A stretch of 63,063 bases of DNA from CBIFVZ01 sp966185765 (GTDB taxonomy: Bacteria; Pseudomonadota; Gammaproteobacteria; Enterobacterales; Enterobacteriaceae), in NCBI GenBank assembly GCA_966185765.1, contig CBIFVZ010000012.1, forward strand, positions 1 through 63,063, given 5' to 3'. The number at the start of each line of letters is the position of its first letter. The first letter of the stretch is position 1. A model generated the notes under the pieces. The model did no database searches and was not told the origin of the DNA. It worked only from the letters and a program-made list of their open reading frames with translations. Made by a program: the position numbers and the translations under genes. Below, in pieces: positions 51,971 to 62,900 of this stretch.

Positions 51971-52465
51971 AGATGAAGAATTGACATCAGAGCGCGAGCC
52001 GCTGACGCGGCCCGGCGAGAGTGACATCTGGTGGGCGACGCCGACCATCCACGGAATGCCGAATTTATCCACCAGCATACCGAAGCCGGGCGTCCAGAAG
52101 GTGGCCTGCCACGGCATGGTGATACGTCCGTCCTGGCTCAGCGCCTCGAACCAACTCCTGGCTTCATCAATACTGTGACCTGAAAGGCTGAGTGCATAAC
52201 CGTGATGGGCCGACACGCTCTCCGCTGTGCCGTCGCTCATCATCAACTCGCTAGCGCCGACGCGTAGTGTGGCGTGCAAAATGGCGTCTGGTGGCATGAC
52301 CGCAGGCGCGCAGCCCTCCTGCTGCTCACCGCTTTCCTGCGCTGGCATGTCGGCAAAGGTCATGGAGAAGAGAATTTCTGCGCCCAGCGTTTGCTGGTAA
52401 AAGGCGATGGCTTCCCGACAGTTGCCAGGAAAGAAGATATAGGGATTGAGTGCCACGATGGTCAC
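51968..52465 (-). CDS. yjdN: VOC/glyoxalase-superfamily protein YjdN (PhnB-like)
   Basis: 165 residues, with an N-terminal PhnB/3-demethylubiquinone-methyltransferase-like VOC domain (NPYIFFPGNCREAIAFYQQTLGAEILF, ELMMSDG, FGMLVDKFGIPWMV). It carries an extra C-terminal tail (SPGRVSGSRSDVNSSS) relative to E. coli YjdN (147). Not needed for phosphonate breakdown in E. coli; function unknown. Upstream of phnC on the same strand with a 72-bp gap. Confidence 0.85.
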   Translation of the reverse strand: MTIVALNPYIFFPGNCREAIAFYQQTLGAEILFSMTFADMPAQESGEQQEGCAPAVMPPDAILHATLRVGASELMMSDGTAESVSAHHGYALSLSGHSIDEARSWFEALSQDGRITMPWQATFWTPGFGMLVDKFGIPWMVGVAHQMSLSPGRVSGSRSDVNSSS

Positions 52466-52914
52466 CTCGCATAAGGGTACAACGTGAGCATGGCAAACGT
52501 TGCTGTTCTAAGCCAGGCGCGGCAGCGGCTTTTATTGCGTGTTTTGAGTGCGGAAATGTTTGCTGTGGATGGGGGCTGTGTTGCTCACGTCCGGGCTGGT
52601 GGCAACAATATTGTCTGGGGTGTTGCTTGATTTCGTTATGGTTTATTTACCCTTATTGCAGGGGCAGTAAGTTATTAAGCAGCAGGGGCGTGCTGTGTCG
52701 GGTTGCTGACCCGGGCTGAAACAGGCGAAGCGTGAACGGCTGGCGGTGGCCCGATTGCGCGACTTACAGGGCGGTTTCGCTGGAGATTCTTAAGCGGGTT
52801 AGGCCAGCCCTCTTAACCTGTTCACCGCAAATGAAGTCGCTCGTATTGCCGGGCTTATAGTGAACGGAGCATGCTGGATCTCAATAAAACATTGCTATCC
52901 AGCAGCGCGCAAAC
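52466..52914. other. 449-bp gap with a possible 40-residue hydrophobic ORF
   Basis: Between yjdN and yjdM, no established gene. On the plus strand GTG 52548 to TAA 52670 reads MRKCLLWMGAVLLTSGLVAT and onward, a basic start with one long hydrophobic stretch, as in tiny membrane proteins. No Shine-Dalgarno sequence is visible, so it may be a remnant. A TGCTGGAT/ATCCAGCA inverted repeat (52870-52902) follows yjdM and lacks a T run. Confidence 0.35.
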
Positions 52915-53250
52915 TTAGTTCTTTTTCACAAACTCAGACTTCAGTTTCATTGGACCAAAACCGTCAATTTTGCAGTCAATATTGTGATCGCCCTCAACGA
53001 GGCGGATATTCTTCACTTTTGTGCCAATTTTCAGCATTGAAGAACTGCCTTTTACTTTTAAGTCTTTGATTACAGTGACGCTATCGCCATCGGCCAGCAG
53101 ATTGCCGTTTGCGTCTTTTACCACCAGTGCATCGCTTTCCTCAGCGCCCGTCGCGTCATTCCATTCGTAGGCGCATTCAGGGCAGATAAACATTCCGTTG
53201 TCTTCATACGTGTACTCTGAGTTGCATTTTGGGCAGTGTGGCAGAGACAT
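52915..53250 (-). CDS. yjdM: zinc-ribbon protein YjdM (formerly PhnA)
   Basis: 111 residues, same as E. coli. N-terminal zinc ribbon CPKC (Cys6, Cys9) and CPEC (Cys23, Cys26), then an SH3-like domain (VKDANGNLLADGDSVTVIKDLKVKG). Despite its old name it is not a phosphonoacetate hydrolase; function unknown. ATG 53250 behind CGAGGA. The frame extending to 53463 is not supported. Confidence 0.94.
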   Translation of the reverse strand: MSLPHCPKCNSEYTYEDNGMFICPECAYEWNDATGAEESDALVVKDANGNLLADGDSVTVIKDLKVKGSSSMLKIGTKVKNIRLVEGDHNIDCKIDGFGPMKLKSEFVKKN

Positions 53251-53938
53251 GAGCATTCCTCGGTAATCATTAAAACGTAATAAAAAAAGCCGTTCAGCAT
53301 GACACAAGTCTGAAGGCGCTAATTGTGGGCAAGTATACCGCAAAACCTCATCATTGTCGGGGCGATCGGACCTGATTTCTCCACAATGGTGCGCGAATAG
53401 TGCTGGGGCAAGCGCCAGCCAGGCCGTTGCAGGAGCATTCAGAGGGGTGATGCCGCTATGCATTACAATGACGTGAACGTTGTGCTGCGCGCGTATTCTC
53501 CATATCCACGTCTTCTTGCATCATGACAAATGATGCGTTAGCGCGGCGTTTGCTACGGGCCATGCAGTCAACGGTATTTCAGGTTTCTCTTTGTACCCTG
53601 AGAATTTTTACACCCCGCAGCGTTGGTGGATTATTGCACGGTGTGTTGTTGCAGATTGGGTAAATATAAGCCCTGAGAATTAATTTGATGGCTCGGAATG
53701 ATAAATAAGTTGTAGAAAGATAAACCGTAACTAAAACATTCATTGAACGACTTTATATTACGAGCTGGCAAAGTCGCTGTTCTTTGCGGTCGTCATGTTT
53801 ACCTGAAAGTGAAAATATGGCAGTCTACTGGCGTTCAGATAATGGTCAGGAGTGGCCATGAGCCTGCCAGGCAGAGGCGGAAGATCTGACAAAACAGCGA
53901 ACAGGGAGTCCTGTCAGGCACCGGGAGCGTGGATAACA
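53251..53938. other. 688-bp gap between yjdM and the bactofilin gene
   Basis: Left part moderately GC-rich, right part (53640-53770) AT-rich and promoter-like. No gene recognised; in E. coli proP follows yjdM but is absent here. A CAGGAG site at 53847 precedes an in-frame ATG at 53858, an alternative start for the next gene. Confidence 0.5.
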
Positions 53939-54631
53939 ATGGCGAATAACAACTTAAAAATTTACGGGTTTCTCAATGCTGGCCTAATATGCTGGGTTAT
54001 CGCACTTTCTTGTTTCTGGCTTAAATATACTTCTGTCAGCATTGTTTTCGCTATTTTGTCAGTCATCTCTTTTATTTTTCATATAAAACAACAAAGGATT
54101 TTGTTTATGTTCAGAAAAAGTAAATCTGATAGCCAGGAAAAAAAAGCGGCTATGCCCGAGCTGACCGAGCATGTGCTGCCCAATGAGAAGGAGCTTAATA
54201 TGGAGAAAAATAAAATTTCTACGGTAAAAGATCTCGAGCGTGAAGAGAAATCCACGAATACCGTGGTCGCCAGTGGCGTGCGTTTCGACGGTAATATCTG
54301 CAGCAGCGGAATGATCTATATCTACGGTACCATCGTAGGGAATGTTGAATCTGAAAACGGCATTGTGAAAGTGATGCGTAGTGGTCAGGTTGACGGCAAC
54401 ATTTCCTGCCGTGAGCTGATTGTTGACGGTCTGGTAAAAGGGGAATGTAGCTGCGGCGCGATTGATGTTTATGAGAATGGACGCATTGAAGGCAATATCC
54501 GTTACGCGCACTTATCCATTAAGAAAGGCGGCGTGTTCTGCGGCCAGGCACAGGTTGAAAGTAAGCTGATGAAGCAGGATGAACCTAAAGTTATTGAAAT
54601 GAAAAAAGAGGTTCTGCCGCTCGCGAACTAA
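53939..54631 (+). CDS. membrane-anchored bactofilin (polymer-forming cytoskeletal protein)
   Basis: 230 residues from ATG 53939; ATG 53858 behind CAGGAG would add 27 residues. Two adjoining membrane helices (about 7-47, GFLNAGLICWVIALSCFWL and VSIVFAILSVISFIF) lead to a charged linker. A right-handed beta-helix DUF583 domain follows (VVASGVRFDGNICSSGMIYIYGTIVGNV..., VDGLVKGECSCGAIDVYENGRIEGNIRYAHLSI). Bactofilins polymerise without nucleotide and scaffold envelope enzymes or stalk/surface structures. Neighbours (ecotin, LuxR, giant adhesin) suggest an envelope role. Several Cys in the beta-helix are unusual. Confidence 0.82.
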   Translation: MANNNLKIYGFLNAGLICWVIALSCFWLKYTSVSIVFAILSVISFIFHIKQQRILFMFRKSKSDSQEKKAAMPELTEHVLPNEKELNMEKNKISTVKDLEREEKSTNTVVASGVRFDGNICSSGMIYIYGTIVGNVESENGIVKVMRSGQVDGNISCRELIVDGLVKGECSCGAIDVYENGRIEGNIRYAHLSIKKGGVFCGQAQVESKLMKQDEPKVIEMKKEVLPLAN

Positions 54632-54654
54632 TCACGAGTCCCCCGTTTTTTGGC

Positions 54655-54687
54655 TTGCGGCAACCGTAATGATACCGGCTGCCGCAA
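54655..54687. repeat. hairpin after the bactofilin gene
   Basis: TTGCGGCA (54655) and TGCCGCAA (54680) form an 8-bp perfect stem around a partly paired loop (ACCG/CCGG). No T run follows, so it is only a possible terminator between convergent genes. Confidence 0.4.
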
Positions 54688-54875
54688 TGAGTACCGCATA
54701 ATGCCTCTGACACCAGACGGCGTGGCCTCTCTTCCCCGTCCTTTGATGCTTCCTTTCTTACCTTCCGGACTGCCACTCTGGGGCAGCTGACGGCATTTTG
54801 TTGTTAGCCTGTGCATATATTCCCTGCTGGCACGGTACTCGTATCACCTTCCCGCCAAAGCGGCGGCAGGCAATA

Positions 54876-55385
54876 CTATTTCAGCAGTGCTTTTTGCACT
54901 GCATCATCGGCTTTCCACAGGCGATAGCGTACTTCCGTACCCTGCGGGACGTAAATTACCAGCGGCAGACGGCTGTTATAGCGTTGCATAGCGCTGTCGC
55001 CCAGGTTTGCTGTGACAAAAGTACGTTCACGGGTGTTATCCGGGCAGGCCATCATCGTAGATACCGGACCCGACACTTTATCGACCACCAGATAGTCATA
55101 TCCCCAGCCTTCCAGCGTTTTCGTTTCAAGTTTTGCGCCCAGCGACTGGCGGTTGCAATCCGTTTCACGCTCCTGGCCGATCAGCAATTCAACTTTGTAG
55201 TCCTCTTCTTTTTTCTGCTCCGGTAGCCAGATGACCTGGCGCGTCATGCCTTTCTCAGCTGCCGGATAAGGCGCAACCTTTTCCAGCGATTGTTGACTTA
55301 ATGCATTCTGCTCATTACCCGCAGCCTGTGCAGTACCCGTCAGCAGTGCAATAAGACCTGCTATCACCAATTTTTTATTCTTCAT
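54876..55385 (-). CDS. eco: ecotin-like serine protease inhibitor
   Basis: 169 residues from ATG 55385, six bases after AAAGGA; ATG 55391 is too close to it. Signal peptide ends near AQA-AGNE. The ecotin core is clear: KVAPYPAAEKGMTRQVIWLP, KVELLIGQ, DCN...LETKTLEGWGYDYLVVDKV, and the reactive loop VSTMMACP with Met at P1 and the loop disulfide Cys. Ecotin is a periplasmic dimer that blocks trypsin-like and elastase-type proteases. It is diverged from E. coli ecotin and not at its usual locus as I recall it, so it may be a second copy. Confidence 0.88.
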   Translation of the reverse strand: MKNKKLVIAGLIALLTGTAQAAGNEQNALSQQSLEKVAPYPAAEKGMTRQVIWLPEQKKEEDYKVELLIGQERETDCNRQSLGAKLETKTLEGWGYDYLVVDKVSGPVSTMMACPDNTRERTFVTANLGDSAMQRYNSRLPLVIYVPQGTEVRYRLWKADDAVQKALLK

Positions 55386-55957
55386 TTTCATTCCTTTTGT
55401 GGTTAAAAGTTCTGTTAATTTGTTATTAATTCACATTTTAATTTTCATGGCAAATAATTATCAGTCTTATCTACTAATTGTCTGATTTTTGAGCTTACCG
55501 TGTTTGCGTAACGTCATTGCCAGTGCCGCAAAATCAGCATGAAGCGCAGTCAATGAAGCTGTGGGATGTTCAGAAACGTTCATAGACCGATGACGCGCGA
55601 AAATGTTTTTCTGAAATGAACTTAACTCTTTTCAGGTATTTTCTTAGGTGTTGGATGGGTAATTAATGTTAAAAAAACGCTTGCGCATTAATTGATAAGG
55701 AGTGTTTTTACCTGAAAATGTTTTATTTATTATAAACTTTTCTCGTAATATCTAAGATTATTTCTTATTAATATCGCAATCTCTAAGTAACACTGTGTTG
55801 ACATTGTTTTTATAAGATGGTCTTCTTAGCCTCCAATGATTTTAGGATAATTCTCGCCTTACAGGGCTGATTCTCAGGGTACGCCTGGGGTCAGGGTTGG
55901 CGAATCCTTTTATCTGGTTGAAAAATTGGGATCTCTCTATTTCGCAAGGAGGCGGAT
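55386..55957. other. 572-bp AT-rich gap before the LuxR-type gene
   Basis: No gene found. It contains an ATTAATG/CATTAAT inverted repeat (55662-55692) and long AT-rich stretches typical of H-NS-bound promoters. CAAGGAGG at the right end serves the next gene. Confidence 0.5.
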
Positions 55958-56554
55958 ATGAAAATGTTGTATTTGGGTGTGGGTAATTTAAGCAGTAATG
56001 GCATCTTCTACATGCTGGAAATGTGCTTTCCGCAAGACCAGTTGACGCTTGCAAATCTCCAGGATGCACAGTCAGATTTGCTTAAAAATAAGTACGATAT
56101 TGTTATTCTCGATTGCGAAGCGATTGAGCCTTTCCTTGATAACCTGGTAAGCGAGCTTTCCTCTGTCGATGCGCCCATCATGGCGCTGGCGGTGGATAAA
56201 AGTCTGCTGCGACGCCTGCATGGCGACATGCCGGGACTGCGCGGCATGGTTAATCGTAATGGCAATGCTGATTTTCTTATCAAAGCTATTAGCGTTATCG
56301 CTGATGGCGGATATTGTTATTCCTGGAATGTGTTTGATTATAAAGGCATTACCTGTAGTGGCCTGAGTGAAGAGATGTACGAAAAAGCGGGACTGACCCG
56401 CCGCGAACGCGAAATCCTCCAGTTTTGCCTTGCCGGTGAAACTAACAAATCTATTTCTCTGCGACTTTCACGCAGTGAGAAAACCATTAGTGCGCATAAG
56501 TCTAACATTCTAAGAAAATTAGGAATGAAAGGCTGGCAGCTTAAGGCAAACTAA
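55958..56554 (+). CDS. orphan LuxR-family transcriptional regulator
   Basis: 198 residues. The C-terminal HTH reads LTRREREILQFCLAGETNKSISLRLSRSEKTISAHKSNILRKLGMK, complete apart from a short tail. The N-terminal 125 residues look like a receiver-type fold (DIVILDCEAIEPFL) but without a canonical phosphorylation set, so control may not be by phosphotransfer. No sensor kinase is adjacent. ATG 55958 follows AAGGAGG. It lies 355 bp upstream of the giant adhesin on the same strand, an obvious candidate for its regulator. Confidence 0.85.
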   Translation: MKMLYLGVGNLSSNGIFYMLEMCFPQDQLTLANLQDAQSDLLKNKYDIVILDCEAIEPFLDNLVSELSSVDAPIMALAVDKSLLRRLHGDMPGLRGMVNRNGNADFLIKAISVIADGGYCYSWNVFDYKGITCSGLSEEMYEKAGLTRREREILQFCLAGETNKSISLRLSRSEKTISAHKSNILRKLGMKGWQLKAN

Positions 56555-56586
56555 TTTTAATCTGATTTTTCTTTCTGCAAAATTCC

Positions 56587-56605
56587 TGGGGAAATATCTT
56601 CCCCA
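56587..56605 (+). terminator. weak terminator after the LuxR-type gene
   Basis: TGGGGAA-ATATC-TTCCCCA stem-loop followed by TTAACTGCATTTT. Confidence 0.5.
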
Positions 56606-56909
56606 TTAACTGCATTTTAAATTTTCATTGTTTATACGATGCGGGATAGTTTTATGTTTAGTCTTAAGTAATTCTTAAAATGGATGATTCTGATATCGGC
56701 TATTTAACGAAGGAGTGTTGTCGATATCTTTATCTATCAGTTGGTTAGTGGTGAGTTTTGCCTGGTTGTTCTCAGTGAGGTTCCGGGTCTTACTTTCTGA
56801 CTGATATCTTTAAAACCCTCGGGAAAATAGAATATTTAAGGTTGGACTTGACGGCTGGGGCGAACTCGCTCCAGTGCTTGGCTCGACAATCTTAGATTCA
56901 GGAGATTAT
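56606..56909 (+). promoter_or_regulatory. adhesin upstream region and 5' leader
   Basis: About 300 bp without a gene, AT-rich on the left. A CTGGGGCG-AACT-CGCTCCAG hairpin at 56855-56874 lies 35 bases before the adhesin ATG and could act on translation. A palindromic CTTAAGTAATTCTTAA-type sequence near 56662-56678 is a candidate regulator site. Confidence 0.4.
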
Positions 56910-59900
56910 ATGAACGGGAAGAGCTTCATCCTCGTCACAAGGACCATGGATGGCAAAAGTGAAAGTTTTACACCAGGTAAAAACAGCGCAAAAAAAATCG
57001 CTGTAAAACCTGGTGCTTTATATTTATTAAAGAATGCGGCAGATAATTTCGCACCTGAAAATATTACTTTAAAACGTGTAGGCAAAGACCTACAGGTATT
57101 TAATGAAGGTGACGAGCAACCTGGCCTGATTCTTACCGATTACTTTGCTGAAGTTGAAGGCAGCGAACGAGCGCCTGTACTACTGGGCATGGCAGAAGAT
57201 GGCCAGCTTTATCAATATATTCCTCTGTCTGGCGAAGGTTACGAGACGGGTTACCTGATGGCCGACGGCCAGATGTCACCGATTGCACTTGGCGGTCAAC
57301 CGATGGGCGCGGGTGAAGCCTTCTTCACCGCCCAGGAAGACAACTCGGAACTGTGGCCGATTCTGCTGGGATTGTTTGCTCTGGCGGGCGCCGTGGGTGG
57401 CGGGATTGCGATTGCCAACCACAATCGTGACAAAAACGACTCGCGAGAACCGCAGGACACCACGCCCCCGACCAGCAAGGGTGTCGGTGGTGCACTGGAT
57501 AACACGGGTAGCAAAACTGGTCCTCTGACTTCTGGCGATACGACCGATGAAACACGCCCGCAGCTGAGCGGTAAAGGTGAACCGGGCAGCACCATCACCA
57601 TCTATGACAATGGCAAAGCGATTGGCTCGACCACGGTAGACAGTAACGGCAACTGGCTGTGGACGCCGGATAAGCCATTGACTGAAGGCAATCATAAACT
57701 GACAACTACCGAGACGGATACCAAAGGGAATACCTCTGATCCGTCTGCTGGCTTTGAAATCAATGTCGATACCACGGCACCGGAAGGGGCCACTACACCG
57801 CCAGTCACCACTGATAACGTGGGTGACAAGCAGGGGCCGCTGACCGGTGGCGAAGCGACCGACGACGCACAGCCGGAACTGTCCGGTAAGGGCGAGCCGG
57901 GCAACACCATTGATATCTGGGACAACGGCGAGAAAATTGGTTCCACCACCGTTGACGAAAACGGTAACTGGTCCTGGAAGCCGGAAGAGCCGCTGGAAGA
58001 AGGCGAGCACAATCTGTCGACCACCGAGACCGATAAAGCCGGTAACACCTCTGAGCCGTCGCCGGATATCAACATCATCGTAGATACCACGCCGCCGACC
58101 GGTGCCACCACGCCGCCAACCACCACCGATAACGTAGGTGACAAGCAGGGGCCGCTGACCGGTGGCGAAGCGACCGACGACGCACAGCCGGAACTGTCCG
58201 GTAAGGGCGAGCCGGGCAACACCATTGATATCTGGGACAACGGCGAGAAAATTGGTTCCACCACCGTTGACGAAAACGGTAACTGGTCCTGGAAGCCGGA
58301 AGAGCCGCTGGAAGAAGGCGAGCACAACCTGTCGACCACCGAGACCGACAAGGCCGGTAACACCTCTGAGCCGTCGCCGGATATCAATATCATCGTAGAT
58401 ACCACGCCGCCGACCGGTGCCACCACGCCGCCGTCCACCACCGATAACGTGGGTGACAAACAGGGGCCACTGACCGATGGTGACTACACTGACGACACCC
58501 AGCCGGAACTGTCCGGTAAGGGCGAGCCGGGTAACACCATTGATATCTGGGACAACGGCGAGAAAATTGGCACCACCACCGTTGACGAAAACGGTAACTG
58601 GTCCTGGACGCCGGAAGAGCCGCTGGGCGAAGGCGAGCACAAGCTGTCCACCACCGAGACCGATAAAGCCGGTAACACCTCTGAGCCGTCGCCGGACATC
58701 ACCATCAACGTCGATACCACGCCGCCGGAAACCCCATCAACGCCGGGTGCGACCGATAACGTGGGTGAAAAAACCGGCCCTATTACCAGTGGCGAAGCGA
58801 CCGACGATGCACAGCCAGAGCTTAACGGTAAAGGCGAGCCAGGCAATACCATTGATATCTGGGATAACGGCGAGAAAATCGGTTCCACCACTGTTGACGA
58901 AAAAGGCAACTGGAGCTGGAAGCCGGAAGAACCGCTGCCTGATGGTGAGCACAACGTCTCGACCACGGAGACGGACAAAGCGGGTAATACCTCTGAGCCA
59001 TCACCGGACATCAATATCATTGTGGATACCATACCACCTGATGCCGACGCGCTGTCTATTACCGGCGTGAACGATACCGTAGGTGAAATCACCGGTAACA
59101 TCGACAACGGCGGTAAGACCGACGACAGCCGTCCGACTATTTCCGGTACCGGTACTGCGGGCGACACCATCATTCTCTATACCACGGATGCCAGCGGTAA
59201 ACACGAAATCGGCCGCACGACCGTGGATGCCAGCGGTAACTGGTCCATTCAGCCGCAAAGCCCGCTGCTGGCCGGTAAAAACGTCTTCTCTGCCAAAGAA
59301 ATTGACCCGGCAGGCAACGATATCACCTCTGATGATTATTCCGTGACGCTGTACGTCGTTGGCCCGAATGTGCCGAGCATTGGCGCTATCGTGGATAACG
59401 CGGGCCTGCAAACCGGTCCGCTGCAAAAAGGCGATGTCACCGACGACAACATGCCGACCATCACCGGCTCTGCTGGTGCTGGCGATACCGTTCGTATTTA
59501 CGACAACGATAAGCTTGTTGGCAGCACTATCGCCGATAAAGACGGTAACTGGAGCTTCACCCCAGGCACCGCGCTTGCTGACGGTGAACATAATATCACT
59601 GTGACCGCGACCGACAGCGTCGGTCAGACCAGTGCTAAGAGTGGCGAGTTCGGCTTTAACATCGATACCCAGGCACCGGAGACGGTGAAAGACCTGGTGG
59701 CTACCGATAATGAAGGCGAAGTACAAGGTCCTATCGAAAACGGTGGTACCACTGACGACACCACCCCGACCCTGGGCGGCAGCGCTGAACCGGGCAGTAC
59801 CGTCAACATCTACGACGGCGACGAGAAGATTGGCGAAGTTGAAGTAGGCGAAGACGGCAAGTGGAGCTGGACGCCGGATGAGGCGCTGGACGACGGTTCA

Positions 59901-62900
59901 CACAGCATTACCGTGACCGTGACTGACCCGGCAGGCAACGAATCAGGCCATTCAGACGAACTGGTCATTAACGTTGACTCCACCGACCCAACCGCACAGA
60001 TAACCAGCGTGGTTGATAGCGTGGGCGACGTCGTGGGCAACATCACCCCGAACGGCGTGACCGACGATACCCGTCCGCAGATTAACGGTATTGCCAAAGC
60101 TAACAGCGTTATCAAGGTGTATGACGGTGAAACGCTGCTGGGCAGCACCACCTCTGATGCCAACGGCAACTGGAGCTTCCAGCCTGAGACTGAACTGGCC
60201 GAAGGCAGCCACAGCCTGACCGTGACTGCCACCGATCTGGCAGGCAGCACCAGCCAGCAGTCTGGTGCATTCGTGTTTGAAGTGGATATCACCTCTCCGA
60301 TCCTGCCGACCATCGATGGCGCAATCGACGACGTAGGCAGCGTACGCGATGCGCTGGTAAACGGCGACATGACCGACGACTCCACCCCGACCCTGCACGG
60401 CAGTGCGGAAGCGGGCAGCGTTGTCACCATTTATGATGGCGAGACCGTGCTGGGCAGCGTGAAGGCGGATGGTAACGGTGAATGGCAGTTCACGCCGACC
60501 ACCCCGCTGAGTGAAGGCGAACACCGCTTTACCGTGACCGCGACCGACACCGCCGGTAACGAGAGTGACAAGTCTGATGAGTTTGTGCTGAGCACGGACT
60601 ACAGCGCACCGGATGCGTCTAAACTGGCTATCACCGGCTTTGAAGACAACGTGGGTGAAGTTCAGGGCAATATCCTCAACGGCGGCAGCACCGACGACAC
60701 CATGCCGGTTATCACCGGTACCGGTACCGCGGGCGACACCATCAGCGTGTACACCACCGTTAATGGCGTGAAAACCCTGCTCGGCAGCACCACCGTGGAA
60801 GCCGACGGCACCTGGAAACTGGCGCTGGATGAGAGCAATGCACTCGCAGGCGGTGTAAACCAGTTAACCGCAGTAGAAACCGATCCGGTAGGCAACAGCA
60901 CCAGCCCGACGCCTTCCTATGTGGTTACCGTGTACACTGCAGGCGACGGTCCGTCGACGCCAAGCATCAATACTGTATTTGATGACGCAGGCTCGCTGAC
61001 GGGGCCGTTGCAGAAAGGCAGTGTCACCGACGACAACACCCCGACGCTCAAAGGCAACGGCGAAGCCGGTAGCACTATTCGCATTTACGACAACGGTACG
61101 CTGATTGGCTCTACCACTGTTGGCAGCGACGGCAGCTGGACCTTTACGCCGGGTAAAGCGCTGAACGATGGCAAACACGTGTTCAAAGCTGATGCGGTGA
61201 ACAACGTAGGCCAGGTCAGCGAGGAAAGCGGTGAGTGGGCTATCTCCATTGATACCGCCGCGCCGAACCCGGTTGAAGACCTGAAAGTTATCGACAATGT
61301 GGGTAACGTACAGGGCGAAATCAAGGACGGCGACACCACCGACGACAGCAGCCCGACCTTTGAGGGCAGTGCAGAGCCGGGCAGCACCGTGAACATCTAC
61401 GACGGCGACGAGAAGATTGGCGAAGTCGAGGTGGGTGAAGACGGCAAGTGGAGCTGGACGCCGGACGAGTCTCTGGGCGAAGGCGACCATAGCCTGTCTG
61501 TGAGCGTGACCGACGAAGCGGGCAACGAGTCTGACCGTACGCCGGACATCAACATCACCGTTGACACCACCGAAGTGACCATCGCCATTACCAATGTGGT
61601 GGACGATGTCGGTACGGTGACCGGCAATATCGCCCGCGGTGGCGTAACTGACGACACCACGCCGACCATCAACGGTACCGGTAAAGCGGGCAGCATCGTG
61701 AAGGTTTACGACGGTGAGACCCTGCTGGGCAGCACGACTATCGATGCTAACGGTAAGTGGAGCTTTACGCCGAGCGTACCGATCGCACCGGGTGAGCATA
61801 CTATTACCGCGAACGCGACCGACGCAGCGGGCCAGACCAGTGAAGATGTGAGCTTTGGCTTCACCATCGACACCACCGCACCGACTATGCCGACCATCGA
61901 CAGCGCGCATGACGATGTGGGGGCCATTCAGGGAGACCTGGCGAGCGGCGGCGTGACCGACGACCCGACCCCGACCCTGAGCGGTACGGCGGAAGCAGGC
62001 AGCCTCGTCACTATCTATGACGGTGAGAAGGCCATCGGCTCCGTGAAAGCGGACGCAGACGGCAAGTGGGAGTTCACCCCGACCTCAACGCTGAGCGAAG
62101 GCAGCCACACGTTTACCGTGACGGCGACCGATGCGGCGGGTAACGAGAGCGGCAGGTCCAACGCGTTCACGCTGACCACCGACTACAGCGCACCGGATGC
62201 GTCTAAACTGGCTATTACCGGTTTTGAAGACAACGTGGGTGAGGTGCAGGGCAATATCCTTAACGGCGGCAGCACCGACGACACCATGCCGGTCATCACC
62301 GGTACCGGTACTGCGGGCGACACCATCAGCGTGTACACCACCGTTAATGGCGTGAAAACCCTGCTCGGCAGCACCACCGTGGAAGCCGACGGCACCTGGA
62401 AACTGGCGCTGGATGAGAGCAATGCACTCGCAGGCGGTGTAAACCAGTTAACCGCAGTAGAAACCGATCCGGTAGGCAACAGCACCAGCCCGACGCCTTC
62501 CTATGTGGTTACCGTGTACACTGCAGGCGACGGTCCGTCGACGCCAAGCATCAATACTGTATTTGATGACGCAGGCTCGCTGACGGGGCCGTTGCAGAAA
62601 GGCAGTGTCACCGACGACAACACCCCGACGCTGAAAGGTAATGGCGAAGCTGCCAGCATCATTCGTATCTACGACAACAATAAAATTATTGGCAGTACTG
62701 TTGTGGATAGCGATGGCAGCTGGACCTTTACCCCGTCCACGGCGCTCAAAGATGGCACTCACGCCTTCAGAGCGGACTCCGTGAATAGCGTAGGTCAGGC
62801 AAGCGAGAAGAGCGGTGAATGGAGTATCGAGATAGATACGCAGGCACCGGACGCGATTACCGATCTGGTCATCACCGATAATGTTGGCGATGTTCAGGGC

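Noticed and set aside
57276..58640. Long minus-strand ORF (454 codons) and several others antisense to the adhesin
   Set aside because: They mirror the repeat period of the plus-strand gene, have no ribosome-binding sites, and arise because a GC-rich repeat with unit length divisible by three keeps the antisense frame open.
57813..58754. CRISPR-like array
   Set aside because: The 315-bp units are in-frame protein repeats, far longer than CRISPR repeats and with no unique spacers.
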